Below are positions 35,014 to 43,564 of a DNA stretch of 64,000 nt, piece by piece. The DNA comes from Candidatus Anaerotignum merdipullorum (GTDB taxonomy: Bacteria; Bacillota; Clostridia; Lachnospirales; Anaerotignaceae): the NCBI GenBank assembly GCA_019115165.1, contig DXEB01000049.1, positions 39,024-103,023 on the forward strand. Direction: 5' to 3'. Positions within the stretch are counted from its first letter, which is position 1; every line of letters starts with the position of its first letter. The notes below the pieces were generated by a model. The model made no database searches. It was given only the letters and a program-made list of their open reading frames with translations, and was not told where the DNA came from. The position numbers and the translations under genes were made by a program.

Positions 35014-36965
35014 ATGGGACAGGTAACGATTTTCGCAGTTTTGGTTTTTTCCCGATCTTTGGCGGTTTTCTGGGGTATGGCATTGCAAAAAGAAACGCAT
35101 CCGCTGGAGACTGCTGGGCGATTGCCGTTACGGCATTGGAATTGGCGGCGGCGCTAACGGCAACCCAGATGGGCGGCACGTTTTCTGTAGAGGGAATCCT
35201 GGGACAGGGAATGCATTTCAAAGGCGGGGGATTTCGGACACTGTTGACTGTGTTAACCGCCATGGTATGGTTTCTGGTTACGGTCTTTTCCAAAGAGTAT
35301 TTTGCGCAGTCGAAGCATCGCAGCCGATATTTGTTGTTTTCGCTGATGATCGAAGGGGCAACGATGGGTGTATTTCTTGCAGCGGACTTTTTTACCATGT
35401 TTCTGTTTTTTGAGGGGATGTCTCTTGCTTCTGTTGTCTTGGTGATTCAGGAAGAAACAAAAGCGGCGGTGCGGGCGGCGCAGACCTATCTTGCCGTTGC
35501 GGTGCTGGGCGGATTGGTGACATTGATGGGGATATTTCTGCTGTATCAAAAAACGGGCACGCTGGAAATGGATGCAGTAGGCGCAGTGATTGCACAGAGT
35601 CCGGAACGGTCGGGATATTACGGGATAGGAGGCTTATTGTTTTTCGGGTTTGCCGCGAAAGCGGGTCTGGTACCGCTGCATGTATGGCTGCCCAATGTAT
35701 ATACAGAGGCGCCGGCGCCTGCCAGTGCACTGTTGTCCTGTGTGCTGTCCAAAACGGGTGTTTTTGGCGCGATGGTACTGACGGCAAAGGTATTCGCGCA
35801 GGATGCAGTTTGGGGAAGTCTGATGTTGACATTCGGTATTCTGACGATGTTATGGGGTGGTATTCTGGCGGTGTTTTCTGTCAATTTGAAACGCACGCTG
35901 GCGTGCTCTTCCATGTCACAGGTTGGATTTTTGATGGTTGGTATCGGCATGCAGGGGCTTTTGGGAGAAGAGAATGCATGGGCGGTGGCTGGCACCATAC
36001 TGCATTTTTGGAATCATTCTCTTTGGAAACTGATGTTATTTCTTGCAGCTGGTGTGATATATTTACAGGTACGAGATCTGGATTTGAATCGGATCAAAGG
36101 GTTCGGCAGAGAAAAACCGCTGTTGAAAATCACATTTCTGATGGCGGTGCTGGGAATCAGCGGCATTCCGCTTTGGAACGGTTATATCAGTAAGACTTTG
36201 CTGCATGAAAGCATGGTAGAATATATCCACCTGTTGGAGATGGCTGGGCAGCGCGCATGGCACATGCGGGTCGCAGAAGGATTGTTTCTGTTGGCAGGCG
36301 GATTGACGCTGGCCTATATGACGAAAATTTTTGTGGCGGTATTTGTAGACCAAGGTAACAGTTGTCTGCCAGCTGCCAAAACGGGAGTGTATTTGCGACC
36401 GGGGAATCAGATGGTTTTCGCAGGCTGTGGGATTTTTCTGCTGATCTTGGGGATGTTGCCGCATCAGACACAGGAACGGCTGGCGGCAATCGGGATGGAT
36501 TTTTTTGGTACACAGATGCCGGAGCACACGATTGCATATGCGACATGGGCAAATGTGAAGGGCGCTGTGATTTCCATTTGGCTGGGCGCAGCCATTTATT
36601 TGTGTTTTGTCCGTATGGTGCTGATGCGGACGGATGAGAATGGAGAAACGGTCTATTTGGATCGCTGGCCCAAATGGCTGAATTTAGAGGAAAGCGTGTA
36701 TCGACCTTTACTGTTGTCCGTTCTGCCGTTCATAGGCGCATTTTTTGCAAGGGTTGCGGCGACGCTGACGGACGGATGCCTTGCACTGCTGCGAATGTTT
36801 CTGTTCAATAGCGATAATGCGAAGGTGATTCCGCCGGAAGATCAATACTTTTCAATTTATACAGACGGAGAAACGGACAAAACAGTGTATCGGGAAGGGT
36901 TTGCCCGCAGTCTATTGCTGATTGGCTTGGGAATTACGGTAGCGATGCTCTATCTTTTGTTTTAG
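35014..36965 (+). CDS. Proton-conducting antiporter subunit, NuoL/M-like (fourth), apparent frameshift near the start
   Basis: The main frame (35136-36965, 609 aa from TTG) encodes a 14-helix protein with FFEGMSLASVVLVIQ, GFAAKAGLVPLHVWLP and CVLSKTGVFGAM motifs. The natural start, ATG 35014 after GGGGGAGAG, is in another frame: it gives MGQVTIFAVLVF and then diverges at a run of six T (35045-35050). One extra T would restore a continuous product reading on into FPIFGGFLGYGIAKRN. This may be a sequencing error, slippage or a real mutation. The C-terminus (about 480-609) has extra helices beyond the antiporter core. Confidence 0.75.
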
Positions 36966-37028
36966 GCTGGCGAGGATTCCGTATCAAACGGGGGATGGCG
37001 CAAAAACGGCAGCAAACTGCCGGGATGG

Positions 37029-37080
37029 AACAACCGAATTTGACGCTGAGGGCATCGGCACCGGTTCGGTTGTTTGTTTT
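37029..37080 (+). terminator. Probable terminator of the Mrp-like operon
   Basis: AACAACCGAA (37029-37038) pairs with TTCGGTTGTT (37065-37074), followed by TGTTTTT; the loop of 26 nt is long. A GCAGCAAACTGC dyad precedes it. Confidence 0.6.
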
Positions 37081-37330
37081 TGCGGTAAAATGCCTTTGCA
37101 AGCAGTATAGATAAGGAAAAAGAAATGACCAAAGAAGATAGATACCTTTTTTCAATTTTGTGATAAATTGTATATCAAACAACCATAAGACTTCGTGTTT
37201 CGTAGATAAAAAATGAAACCATTTTCGGCGTCATAAGAATCGGAATTGGATATCATTGACAAAATTTTTGTTCGGTTATATAATTGAGGAAAAACGCAGA
37301 TACGAATCGTAAGACGAAGGGGGAACTGAT
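37081..37330 (+). other. Intergenic stretch before the glycosidase gene
   Basis: The 365 bases between the Mrp-like operon and the next gene hold the terminator at 37029-37080, no gene, and a promoter with consensus hexamers TTGACA (37256-37261) and TATAAT (37279-37284) at 17-base spacing. Confidence 0.7.
37256..37284 (+). promoter_or_regulatory. Consensus promoter of the secreted glycosidase
   Basis: TTGACA and TATAAT, both perfect, are exactly 17 bases apart and 46 bases upstream of the start codon. This is the strongest-looking promoter in the window. Confidence 0.9.
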
Positions 37331-38947
37331 ATGAAACAGTATTGGAAGGCAATGGGGGCGATGGGACTTTCCCTGGTCCTGGTTGTTGGCAGTGCGGCGC
37401 CTACGTTTGCTGCGCATCCCAGTGGGTATTGGCCATATTTGTCCGCATTTACAGAAGCGAAGAATGCAAATGATTCGGATCGGATGCTGACAACGGGAGA
37501 TGCATTGCTGAACTATTATCAAAATTTGCCCATAGACAGCGATGTAGCGTCCATTCGTTATAATGTCAATTATGCTAATTATCCGATTTATGAGGCGAAA
37601 GGGAATTATGCCAAAGCACAGCAAGCACTAGAGCAGGTGAAGATCAACGGCGGATATTTGGGATTTCAGGATGCTGTGACAATGGCAGAGGAAAGACAGA
37701 AAAAAATTGATCCCAGAACGGAAGTATATGCCTTGACGACACAGTCAGGACCGTACTACGGTGCGAAACACGAACCGAAGAACGGAACTTGGTATGGACG
37801 CATTTGGACAGAACAGAACGACGCTTCTGTGCAGCAGGAATCGATTGTGTCTTTCTATATTGAAATGGGACAGACGGGAAGTTCTTTTGATCGTTTTATC
37901 CAACCTTTTGACGATGGAACGCATGCGATTCATATTGCATGGAATTTCCCGCAGGAAGGCAATACCGTGAACGCCATCAACAGCGGTTCGTTTGATTCCA
38001 ATATTCAGGAAACGCTGCAGTACCTGTCTACACTGCAAAGTCCAGTATTGTTGCGCATCGGTGGAGAGATGAATGTTTGGACCACGCCGACAACGGGAGA
38101 AGCTTTCCGTGCAGCGTATACACGCATTGCGAATATGGCCAGAAGCATTGCGCCGAATGTGGCATTGGTATTTTCTCCAAACTACACTTCTTCGTTTGGC
38201 GGAGACATGGAAACATATTTCCCGGATGCTTCTCTGGTAGACTGGATCGGTGTGTCTTTGTATATGAACCGGTATCAGACAGCCAATGCACAGAAAGGGC
38301 AGGATGCCAATGAAATGTATTTTGGCAACGGGGATTACGCAGATCCGGTGAAAAATATCACCCATGCGGCAGAGTTGGCAGAAAAATATCGTAAGCCAAT
38401 CATCGTAACAGAAGGCGGAAGCGGACATACCCTCTCCGGCGCGGACGCTTCTCTGGCGACCTTTGCGGCAGAACGTGTCAGAGAGATGTATACTACATTG
38501 AATATGGTCTATCCGCAGGTAAAAGCGATCATTTATTTTGACAAAGACACTTCTGGCTATCGGTATAGCCTGCAAAGCAATGCATCGGTACAGGCGGCCT
38601 ATACCAGTGCATTAAAATCCAATCCGACGCTGATCAGTCAGGTAGGACAGCAGGCAGCACAGACATTTCTGCCGTTGGCTTCTGTCAGCGGACAGTCAGG
38701 GGTGTTGACATTACGCGCATACTGCGATGTCATTGGACAGACGGTTACGGCAACCTATTCTGTAGACGGCAAGTGGCTGGCAACGCAGAAAGCAGCTCCG
38801 TATCGCTGCCAGCTGGATACCAGTACCCTGAGCGTAGGCGATCATACGCTGAAGGTGCTGTTCCAGGCGCCCAATGGATTCAGCCAAACCAAAACATATC
38901 AGTTGACCAAAGCGGCGGATGGTACGGTTTCTTTCCGACAGGCTTGA
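37331..38947 (+). CDS. Secreted GH26-like glycoside hydrolase with C-terminal Ig-like domain
   Basis: This 538-aa protein has a Sec signal peptide (cleavage near residue 27, PTFA/AH), an N-terminal helical module to about 120, and a TIM-barrel domain (about 130-440) similar to GH26 mannanases. E246 in RIGGEMNVW is the likely acid/base and E361 in IVTEGGSG the likely nucleophile. Residues about 445-535 look like a bacterial Ig-like domain (TATYSVDGKWLA, HTLKVLFQAPNG). GAAGGGGGAAC precedes the ATG. No anchor is present, so release to the medium is expected. Substrate is not certain; mannan or a related beta-glycan is the family guess. Confidence 0.8.
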   Translation: MKQYWKAMGAMGLSLVLVVGSAAPTFAAHPSGYWPYLSAFTEAKNANDSDRMLTTGDALLNYYQNLPIDSDVASIRYNVNYANYPIYEAKGNYAKAQQALEQVKINGGYLGFQDAVTMAEERQKKIDPRTEVYALTTQSGPYYGAKHEPKNGTWYGRIWTEQNDASVQQESIVSFYIEMGQTGSSFDRFIQPFDDGTHAIHIAWNFPQEGNTVNAINSGSFDSNIQETLQYLSTLQSPVLLRIGGEMNVWTTPTTGEAFRAAYTRIANMARSIAPNVALVFSPNYTSSFGGDMETYFPDASLVDWIGVSLYMNRYQTANAQKGQDANEMYFGNGDYADPVKNITHAAELAEKYRKPIIVTEGGSGHTLSGADASLATFAAERVREMYTTLNMVYPQVKAIIYFDKDTSGYRYSLQSNASVQAAYTSALKSNPTLISQVGQQAAQTFLPLASVSGQSGVLTLRAYCDVIGQTVTATYSVDGKWLATQKAAPYRCQLDTSTLSVGDHTLKVLFQAPNGFSQTKTYQLTKAADGTVSFRQA

Positions 38948-38995
38948 TACCATTCTTTGGTTTTGGGAAACGGTTGAAGAAAGAAAAAAGAACGA

Positions 38996-39032
38996 CAAAA
39001 GCGGCTCTTCCGAAAGGAGGGTCGCTTTTTTG
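38996..39032 (+). terminator. Terminator of the glycosidase gene
   Basis: AAAGCGGCTCTT pairs with AGGGTCGCTTTTTT around CCGAAAGG (38998-39031), followed by T residues, about 50 nt after the stop. Confidence 0.85.
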
Positions 39033-39075
39033 CCGTCAAATCCATACATTCCGTTCCTTCCGGGCGGCGGATGAT

Positions 39076-39104
39076 TTGACAGTAATGGATTTGCCATGTA
39101 CAAT
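39076..39104 (+). promoter_or_regulatory. Promoter of apbE
   Basis: TTGACA (39076-39081) and TACAAT (39099-39104) lie 17 bases apart with an extended TG before the -10 element. Confidence 0.85.
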
Positions 39105-39216
39105 AAAAGAAAAACAAAATGTGTGCAGGGAAAAAGCAAAGGCGGTTTCGAGAAAGAATGGTAGGGCTTTGGCGGAAAGAATGAGACACATTTTCGGTTA
39201 AAGGAGTTTGGAAGCA

Positions 39217-40284
39217 ATGAGATGGAAACAATCGGCAGCTTTGCTGGCAGCGGCAGTTTTTTTATGGAGCGGATGCGCAGGGGAACAAAACTTGGCGCAG
39301 CAGGCGCATGAAGCAACGACGTTTGCGATGGATACCATTATGACGTTTACCATTTACGATGAAGATGGAGAACAGCTGCTGATTGATGCAGAACAGGAAG
39401 TCAGGCGGTTGGAGCGGCTGTTCTCTGTGACAATGGAAGACAGTGAAATCGCGCGGCTCAATCAAAATGCCGGTGTTACATCGATCTCGATATCGCAGGA
39501 CACGGCGGCGCTACTGCAGGCAGGAAAAGAGATCAGCGCATGGACAGGCGGATGCTATGATATGACGGTTTCGCCCATTGTGAAAGCATGGGGGTTTACA
39601 GAAGAGGAGCATCGCGTGCCGACGCAGGAAGAATTGGACACCTTGCTGCCGCTGGTGGATTCTGGCGGTGTGATTCTGTCGGAAACGGAACAAACGGCAT
39701 ATTTGACAAAAGCAGGGATGGCAGTGGATTTGGGCGGCATTGCGAAGGGATATACCTCCGATGCGGTGACAAAACTGCTGCGGGACAGCGGTGTGACTTC
39801 TGCATTGATTTATTTGGGCGGCAATATTTCCACCCTGGGGACAAAGCCGGACGGTACTCTTTGGAAAATTGCCGTGGAGAATCCGCTGGATGCAACCGAC
39901 TACGTGGGACTGATGGAAGTGAGCGACTGCTCAGTGATTACCTCAGGCGGATATCAGCGGTATTTTGAGCAGGATGGGAAGCGGTATCATCATATTATTG
40001 ATCCATCGAACGGATATCCTGCGGAAAGCGGACTGCTTTCTGTCACCATTATTTCGGAAAATGGCACCAAAGCCGATGGCTTATCTACGGCGCTGTTTGT
40101 GATGGGGCTGGAGGACGCCCTGGAATTTTGGCGGCAGAACGAGGGATTTGAAGCCATTTTTGTGACGGAAGACGGCAGGGTCGTCGCCACCGAGGGGATT
40201 GCACAGCAATTTACGTTTGAAGGCAGGGATAACGATTTTGAATATGAAATTGCAGAAAGAGCAGAGGAAGGAGCAAGCGTATGA
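39217..40284 (+). CDS. apbE: ApbE-family FAD:protein FMN transferase (lipoprotein)
   Basis: ApbE (355 aa) attaches FMN covalently to threonines of target proteins outside the membrane. It has a lipoprotein signal (LWSGC, cysteine near residue 21), the flavin-binding region with FAMDTIMTF, the GGIAKGYTSD motif and the C-terminal HHIIDPSNGYPAESG metal/flavin site. ATG 39217 is 10 nt after AAGGAG; a TTG at 39208 is too close. The stop overlaps the next gene by ATGA. No flavoprotein target such as Rnf/Nqr or an FMN-bind domain protein lies nearby. Confidence 0.93.
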   Translation: MRWKQSAALLAAAVFLWSGCAGEQNLAQQAHEATTFAMDTIMTFTIYDEDGEQLLIDAEQEVRRLERLFSVTMEDSEIARLNQNAGVTSISISQDTAALLQAGKEISAWTGGCYDMTVSPIVKAWGFTEEEHRVPTQEELDTLLPLVDSGGVILSETEQTAYLTKAGMAVDLGGIAKGYTSDAVTKLLRDSGVTSALIYLGGNISTLGTKPDGTLWKIAVENPLDATDYVGLMEVSDCSVITSGGYQRYFEQDGKRYHHIIDPSNGYPAESGLLSVTIISENGTKADGLSTALFVMGLEDALEFWRQNEGFEAIFVTEDGRVVATEGIAQQFTFEGRDNDFEYEIAERAEEGASV

Positions 40285-40562
40285 GAAAATGGCGGCGGTA
40301 TTTGGACGAATTTGTTTTGGAATGCGATTGGAAAGATGTGACGCTGATCAAGATTTGCGCCTGTATGTTTGGTGTGATGCTGGGGATGCGTGTTCCCCAA
40401 CAGCGCAAAAAAGCAGCGGCGGCAGTGAGTGCGGCAGTGTTTCTGACGACCACAGGGCTGATGGCGTACCGCCTGATCCGGCAGTGCTGCAATCTGCCGG
40501 AAGAAGCGGAGGAAAAAGAAGAGAACGAAGGATTTATCATGCGGATTGTGGAAGAAGAATAA
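40281..40562 (+). CDS. Small membrane protein coupled to apbE
   Basis: This 93-aa protein has one or two membrane segments (about 22-38 and 43-63) and an acidic C-terminal tail. The DEFVLECDWKDVTLIKICACMFGVMLG region (residues 9-35) resembles a widespread clostridial family of short membrane proteins with a DWK...LIK-C...G-G pattern, often mislabelled as a phosphate transporter permease. Function is unknown. Overlap with apbE (ATGA) suggests a link to membrane flavinylation, but that is inference. Confidence 0.75.
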   Translation: MRKWRRYLDEFVLECDWKDVTLIKICACMFGVMLGMRVPQQRKKAAAAVSAAVFLTTTGLMAYRLIRQCCNLPEEAEEKEENEGFIMRIVEEE

Positions 40563-40568
40563 AGAAAC

Positions 40569-40607
40569 AAAAGGCGGAACCTCGATGGAGAGGTGACCGC
40601 CTTTTTT
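40569..40607 (+). terminator. Terminator of the apbE operon
   Basis: AAAGGCGG (about 40570-40577) pairs with CCGCCTTT (about 40597-40604), with an inner ACCTC/GAGGT helix and a T-run. Confidence 0.88.
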
Positions 40608-40621
40608 GTTGGTACGCCGGA

Positions 40622-40658
40622 AAACAGCCTTGGCAGAAGTTTGACCAAGGCTGTTTTT
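40622..40658 (-). terminator. Terminator of the blaI-blaR1-like operon
   Basis: AACAGCCTTGG (40622-40632) pairs perfectly with CCAAGGCTGTT (40644-40654). Read on the minus strand it lies just after the BlaR1-like stop and is followed by TTTTCC; the plus-strand side is also T-rich. Confidence 0.8.
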
Positions 40659-40662
40659 CATG

Positions 40663-41949
40663 TTATTGCCGATAAAGGGTGCCATCATAATATGCAATGC
40701 ATTTTGAACCGTCCATTTCCATTCTGTCAAGATACAATGTCCCTTTATAAGTATATCCATCTTTTTTTGTTGTAATAGTGATACTTTTTTTCATGTCATC
40801 CAAACTGGAATATACAACTTTATAGCCAATAATTTTGAGAGAACTTGCTGCACGAGAATCGATATCTGTTGCGTATGGAGCTAATTGTTCCCATAAAAGT
40901 GTTTCATCAGTTTGCGAAGAATTGGTAAATACATTACTGTTGGTACTGGTATTTACAGCAATTTCGTATTTCCCTGATTGAAAGTCGGAACCAAACATAT
41001 AGTTAGGGCTAGCACCAAATGCACTAACGGTTCCGAGAGGGAGCAATGTAGAAACTACAACTGCAGCGATTGAAAATTTTTTGAATCTCATAATTGCAAC
41101 AATCCTTTCTTTCAGCACAAATTTTGAAAAGCTATTGTAGAAGACTACCTGATTCGGACGTTCACGATAGTCTTTATCTACCATGTGTACTAATTGTAAT
41201 GCGTAAATTTCTCTATATTCATCTCCAAGCAGTTTTAGTGCACCACGATCACAAGCAACTTCCATATCCCGATTGATGTAATGATACATTATCCAGACAA
41301 AAGGATTGAACCAATTTATTATAACAACGAGAATGAGAAAATACTGAATGACCTGGTGATAATATTTTAAGTGCATGTACTCATGCAAAAGTGCTTGTTC
41401 AAAAATTTCTGAATGTGTATGGCAAAATCCTTTAGGAAATATAATCATCGGTTTCAGAATACCACAGGCAATAGGTGAAGCAATGTTTTCATTTTCACAC
41501 AACAGATATTTCTTTGAAAGACCATAGAATTCCAAGGTTTCATATATTTCGCCTTCGCTTTCCATAGGAATGGAAGTCTGTCTTAACTTTATTGTTTCCA
41601 AGAAATCAGCAACAAAGGCTTTACCTACATAAAGAATACCGGATAACCATATCGCAAGTAGTACAAATAGAAAAAGTTTATTTTGTAATACCTGTACGAC
41701 AAAGGTTGTAAAATTGGAGAATATAGAAGTATTTAATGATACATCTAGGAAGTTCTCAATAATATAAAAGAATGCATTATAAAAATTGTAATTTGTGCAG
41801 ATATCATAGGGGACAAGCAATCGAAGAAAAGCCAAGCCCCATGAGATTGCAAAAACAAAAGATGGTATTTTATAAAGAAAAAACTTCCGCAATACAATAA
41901 TGGATAAAACGATGCATGCTGCTGCTATATTCATAAATATAAAGATCAA
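40663..41949 (-). CDS. BlaR1/MecR1-like M56 membrane metallopeptidase sensor
   Basis: This 428-aa protein has four to five membrane helices and a cytoplasmic M56 peptidase motif HEYMHLKYYH (HExxH) with a downstream CDRGALKLLG segment containing the third-ligand region. In BlaR1 systems the protease is activated by an external signal and leads to removal of the BlaI repressor. The external C-terminal part (about 315-428) is short and is not a penicillin-binding domain, so the signal is unlikely to be a beta-lactam. TTG 41949, two bases after the blaI stop, is the likely start; ATG 41934 is an alternative. The gene is clearly AT-richer than its surroundings. Confidence 0.85.
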   Translation of the reverse strand: MIFIFMNIAAACIVLSIIVLRKFFLYKIPSFVFAISWGLAFLRLLVPYDICTNYNFYNAFFYIIENFLDVSLNTSIFSNFTTFVVQVLQNKLFLFVLLAIWLSGILYVGKAFVADFLETIKLRQTSIPMESEGEIYETLEFYGLSKKYLLCENENIASPIACGILKPMIIFPKGFCHTHSEIFEQALLHEYMHLKYYHQVIQYFLILVVIINWFNPFVWIMYHYINRDMEVACDRGALKLLGDEYREIYALQLVHMVDKDYRERPNQVVFYNSFSKFVLKERIVAIMRFKKFSIAAVVVSTLLPLGTVSAFGASPNYMFGSDFQSGKYEIAVNTSTNSNVFTNSSQTDETLLWEQLAPYATDIDSRAASSLKIIGYKVVYSSLDDMKKSITITTKKDGYTYKGTLYLDRMEMDGSKCIAYYDGTLYRQ

Positions 41950-41951
41950 AA

Positions 41952-42314
41952 TTACTTCAACCTCATTTCTTTATCAATAAGAGCATATAATTCCTTAATT
42001 TCAGCATCGGAAAAATCATGATTGTCAATCAGTGATTTTACCAATTTTAAATTTGAATCATCAAACAGCTTTTTCCGGATTTCTATCAGAGAAGATGTCT
42101 GTACGTCTTCTCGTCCTACCAATGGGGTACACATAAAACCAGGCTCAGACCGTTTGATAAGACCTTTTTGTACAGCACGTGTCAGTACGGTATATGTGGT
42201 GTTTGGTGACCATCCGATTTCTTTTTCCAATTCCTTCTTAATATAGCTTGCTTTACAAGAACCATTTTTCCAAAGAAATTCTAATACTTTTAAGTCAGAA
42301 TCAGAAATTGACAT
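41952..42314 (-). CDS. BlaI/MecI-family transcriptional repressor
   Basis: This 120-aa protein has an N-terminal winged helix (SISDSDLKVLEFLWKNG, WSPNTTYTVLTRAVQKGLI; residues about 1-75) and a C-terminal dimerisation tail with LIDNHDFSDAEIKELYALID, the usual BlaI end. The family represses from palindromic sites and is inactivated after its BlaR1 partner senses a signal; that partner is the next gene. The ATG at 42314 follows TAGGAGATG. The divergent secreted-protein gene shares operator half-sites with its promoter. Confidence 0.92.
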   Translation of the reverse strand: MSISDSDLKVLEFLWKNGSCKASYIKKELEKEIGWSPNTTYTVLTRAVQKGLIKRSEPGFMCTPLVGREDVQTSSLIEIRKKLFDDSNLKLVKSLIDNHDFSDAEIKELYALIDKEMRLK

Positions 42315-42350
42315 AAAAACATCTCCTAACTATAATTGTAGTATACTATA

Positions 42351-42379
42351 ATCATACTGTTTCAGTGTTATAAAATCAA
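42351..42379 (-). promoter_or_regulatory. Promoter of the blaI-blaR1-like operon
   Basis: On the minus strand TTGATT (42379-42374) and TATGAT (42356-42351) are 17 bases apart. Operator-like half-sites cover its -10 end and start point. Confidence 0.75.
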
Positions 42380-42453
42380 GTAGGTATTGCAAAATCGGAG
42401 AGGATGGAAGGGAATCAAATGCTTTGCGTGTATATGGAGGGTTATCATCATAC

Positions 42454-42482
42454 TTGACAAATTCCAGAAGAAACAATAAACT
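42454..42482 (+). promoter_or_regulatory. Promoter of the secreted-protein gene
   Basis: TTGACA (42454-42459) and TAAACT (42477-42482) are 17 bases apart; the expected start point falls in the dyad at 42481-42510. Confidence 0.7.
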
Positions 42483-42522
42483 ACTCTTATAGTTATGACT
42501 ACAAGAGTAGTTTTCTGTTTTT
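42481..42522 (+). promoter_or_regulatory. Dyad/attenuator upstream of the secreted-protein gene
   Basis: CTACTCTTATAGT (42481-42493) and ACTACAAGAGTAG (42498-42510) are near-perfect inverted repeats around TATG, followed by TTTTCTGTTTTT. It contains two of the half-sites, so it may be an operator; with its T-run it could also work as an attenuating terminator 15 nt before the gene. Confidence 0.6.
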
Positions 42523-42536
42523 GGGAGGAAAGAAAA

Positions 42537-43511
42537 ATGATATGTACGATTATCATTTGGGGGATGATAAGTGCAATGAGTGCAGGCGGTTATGCTGCAG
42601 GATTTGGATCAGAGATGGATCATCCTAATGCGATATCAGGATATGTAAATGTAGTTGTAGATCATATTTCTCAGAAGGATATCTTAAGCACTGTACAAAA
42701 ACAAGCAAATGAATATAATATGATAGGCAATAATGACTATATTATCCATAACAATGGTAAACCAATTGAGTCTGATTATTTTGTGGAAGGAAAAGATGAA
42801 GGCAATGTCTTGGTTGCGGTCACTCTTGATAATGACAATGGGAAATTCATGGAACACGCATATTTTACGGATGATTTAGATATGCAGTTAGATGAATTGG
42901 CTGAATTTGTAGAGTCTGAGAATGTTAGCAATCGTAGTGAAGCAAAAGTATCTGATGATGTAACAAAAAAATATAGTTGGAAGTTCACATCTAAAAGTGA
43001 TAAATCAAGATACTCAAATTTAACAACTACACTTGAATTCCATAGACGTTCGGATGATACAGATTTTAATGGAAAAAGTGCTTCTGTTTGGGATATTGAA
43101 TCATTTTCACAACTTGAACAGAAAACAGCACATAGAATCAATGACTTATATACTCGTCTGGACGTCGACAAAAGTGCTCAAGAATTGATTTCTTATGGAC
43201 CTACTGGTTCACAAAGTGGTGGTAGCGCTTCCGTTTCTTTGTCAGGTTTCGTTCCAACAATTTCTTATGATTTTGATATGGATGGATTTCGTATGAAAGA
43301 TCTAAGTAGTATGAGTAGCAATTATGGAAGATGGCATTTTTACGATGGTTTCGGAAATGTTGATAGCTTTTCTGTAACACCAGGTGTTAGAGCAACGAAC
43401 ACAAGTGGAGATTTTGTACTTGAATTAAGTCATATTGCAGAAATTAGTTTTATTTTAACGAGTGAAGAACGTGGAACAGGTGTTATTCAGGTGTATGTAT
43501 CCGATAGATAG
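42537..43511 (+). CDS. Secreted protein of unknown function, divergent from blaI-blaR1
   Basis: This 324-aa protein has a probable Sec signal (MICTIIIWGMISAMSAGGYA, cleavage near residue 20-22) and no cell-wall anchor. The rest is Asp/Ser-rich and mostly beta-structured: VLVAVTLDNDNG, a middle helix rich in EL and ES, and a C-terminal half with Gly/Ser strands (GSQSGGSASVSLSG, YDFDMDGF, EISFILTSEERGTGVIQVYV). I recognise no enzyme motif and no beta-lactamase motif. GGGAGGAAAG supports ATG 42537. Codon use and AT content match the BlaI/BlaR1 genes, suggesting that all three arrived together. An envelope-active effector or its protection factor are both possible. Confidence 0.75.
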   Translation: MICTIIIWGMISAMSAGGYAAGFGSEMDHPNAISGYVNVVVDHISQKDILSTVQKQANEYNMIGNNDYIIHNNGKPIESDYFVEGKDEGNVLVAVTLDNDNGKFMEHAYFTDDLDMQLDELAEFVESENVSNRSEAKVSDDVTKKYSWKFTSKSDKSRYSNLTTTLEFHRRSDDTDFNGKSASVWDIESFSQLEQKTAHRINDLYTRLDVDKSAQELISYGPTGSQSGGSASVSLSGFVPTISYDFDMDGFRMKDLSSMSSNYGRWHFYDGFGNVDSFSVTPGVRATNTSGDFVLELSHIAEISFILTSEERGTGVIQVYVSDR

Positions 43512-43564
43512 ATACTGTAAGTTGTTCGCAATCATACGAATGAGTCTTTTTTACAAATTTCAAA

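Larger units (their letters stand above)
42329..42504. promoter_or_regulatory. Candidate BlaI operators, ACTAYAA half-sites
   Basis: The half-site ACTATAA/ACTACAA occurs at 42329-42335 and, inverted, 42336-42342 (together ACTATAATTGTAGT), again at 42345-42351, then at the other promoter inverted at 42487-42493 and direct at 42498-42504. The left group overlaps the blaI promoter and the right pair lies at the start point of the divergent gene. Confidence 0.65.

Noticed and set aside
35044..35052. Programmed -1 frameshift in the antiporter subunit gene
   Set aside because: The zero-frame codons are GTT TTT TCC, which do not make a proper X XXY YYZ slippery heptamer; a missing T or a mutation is simpler.
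40663..42314. Beta-lactam resistance operon
   Set aside because: The BlaR1-like protein has no penicillin-binding domain and the divergent gene has no beta-lactamase or PBP2a motif.
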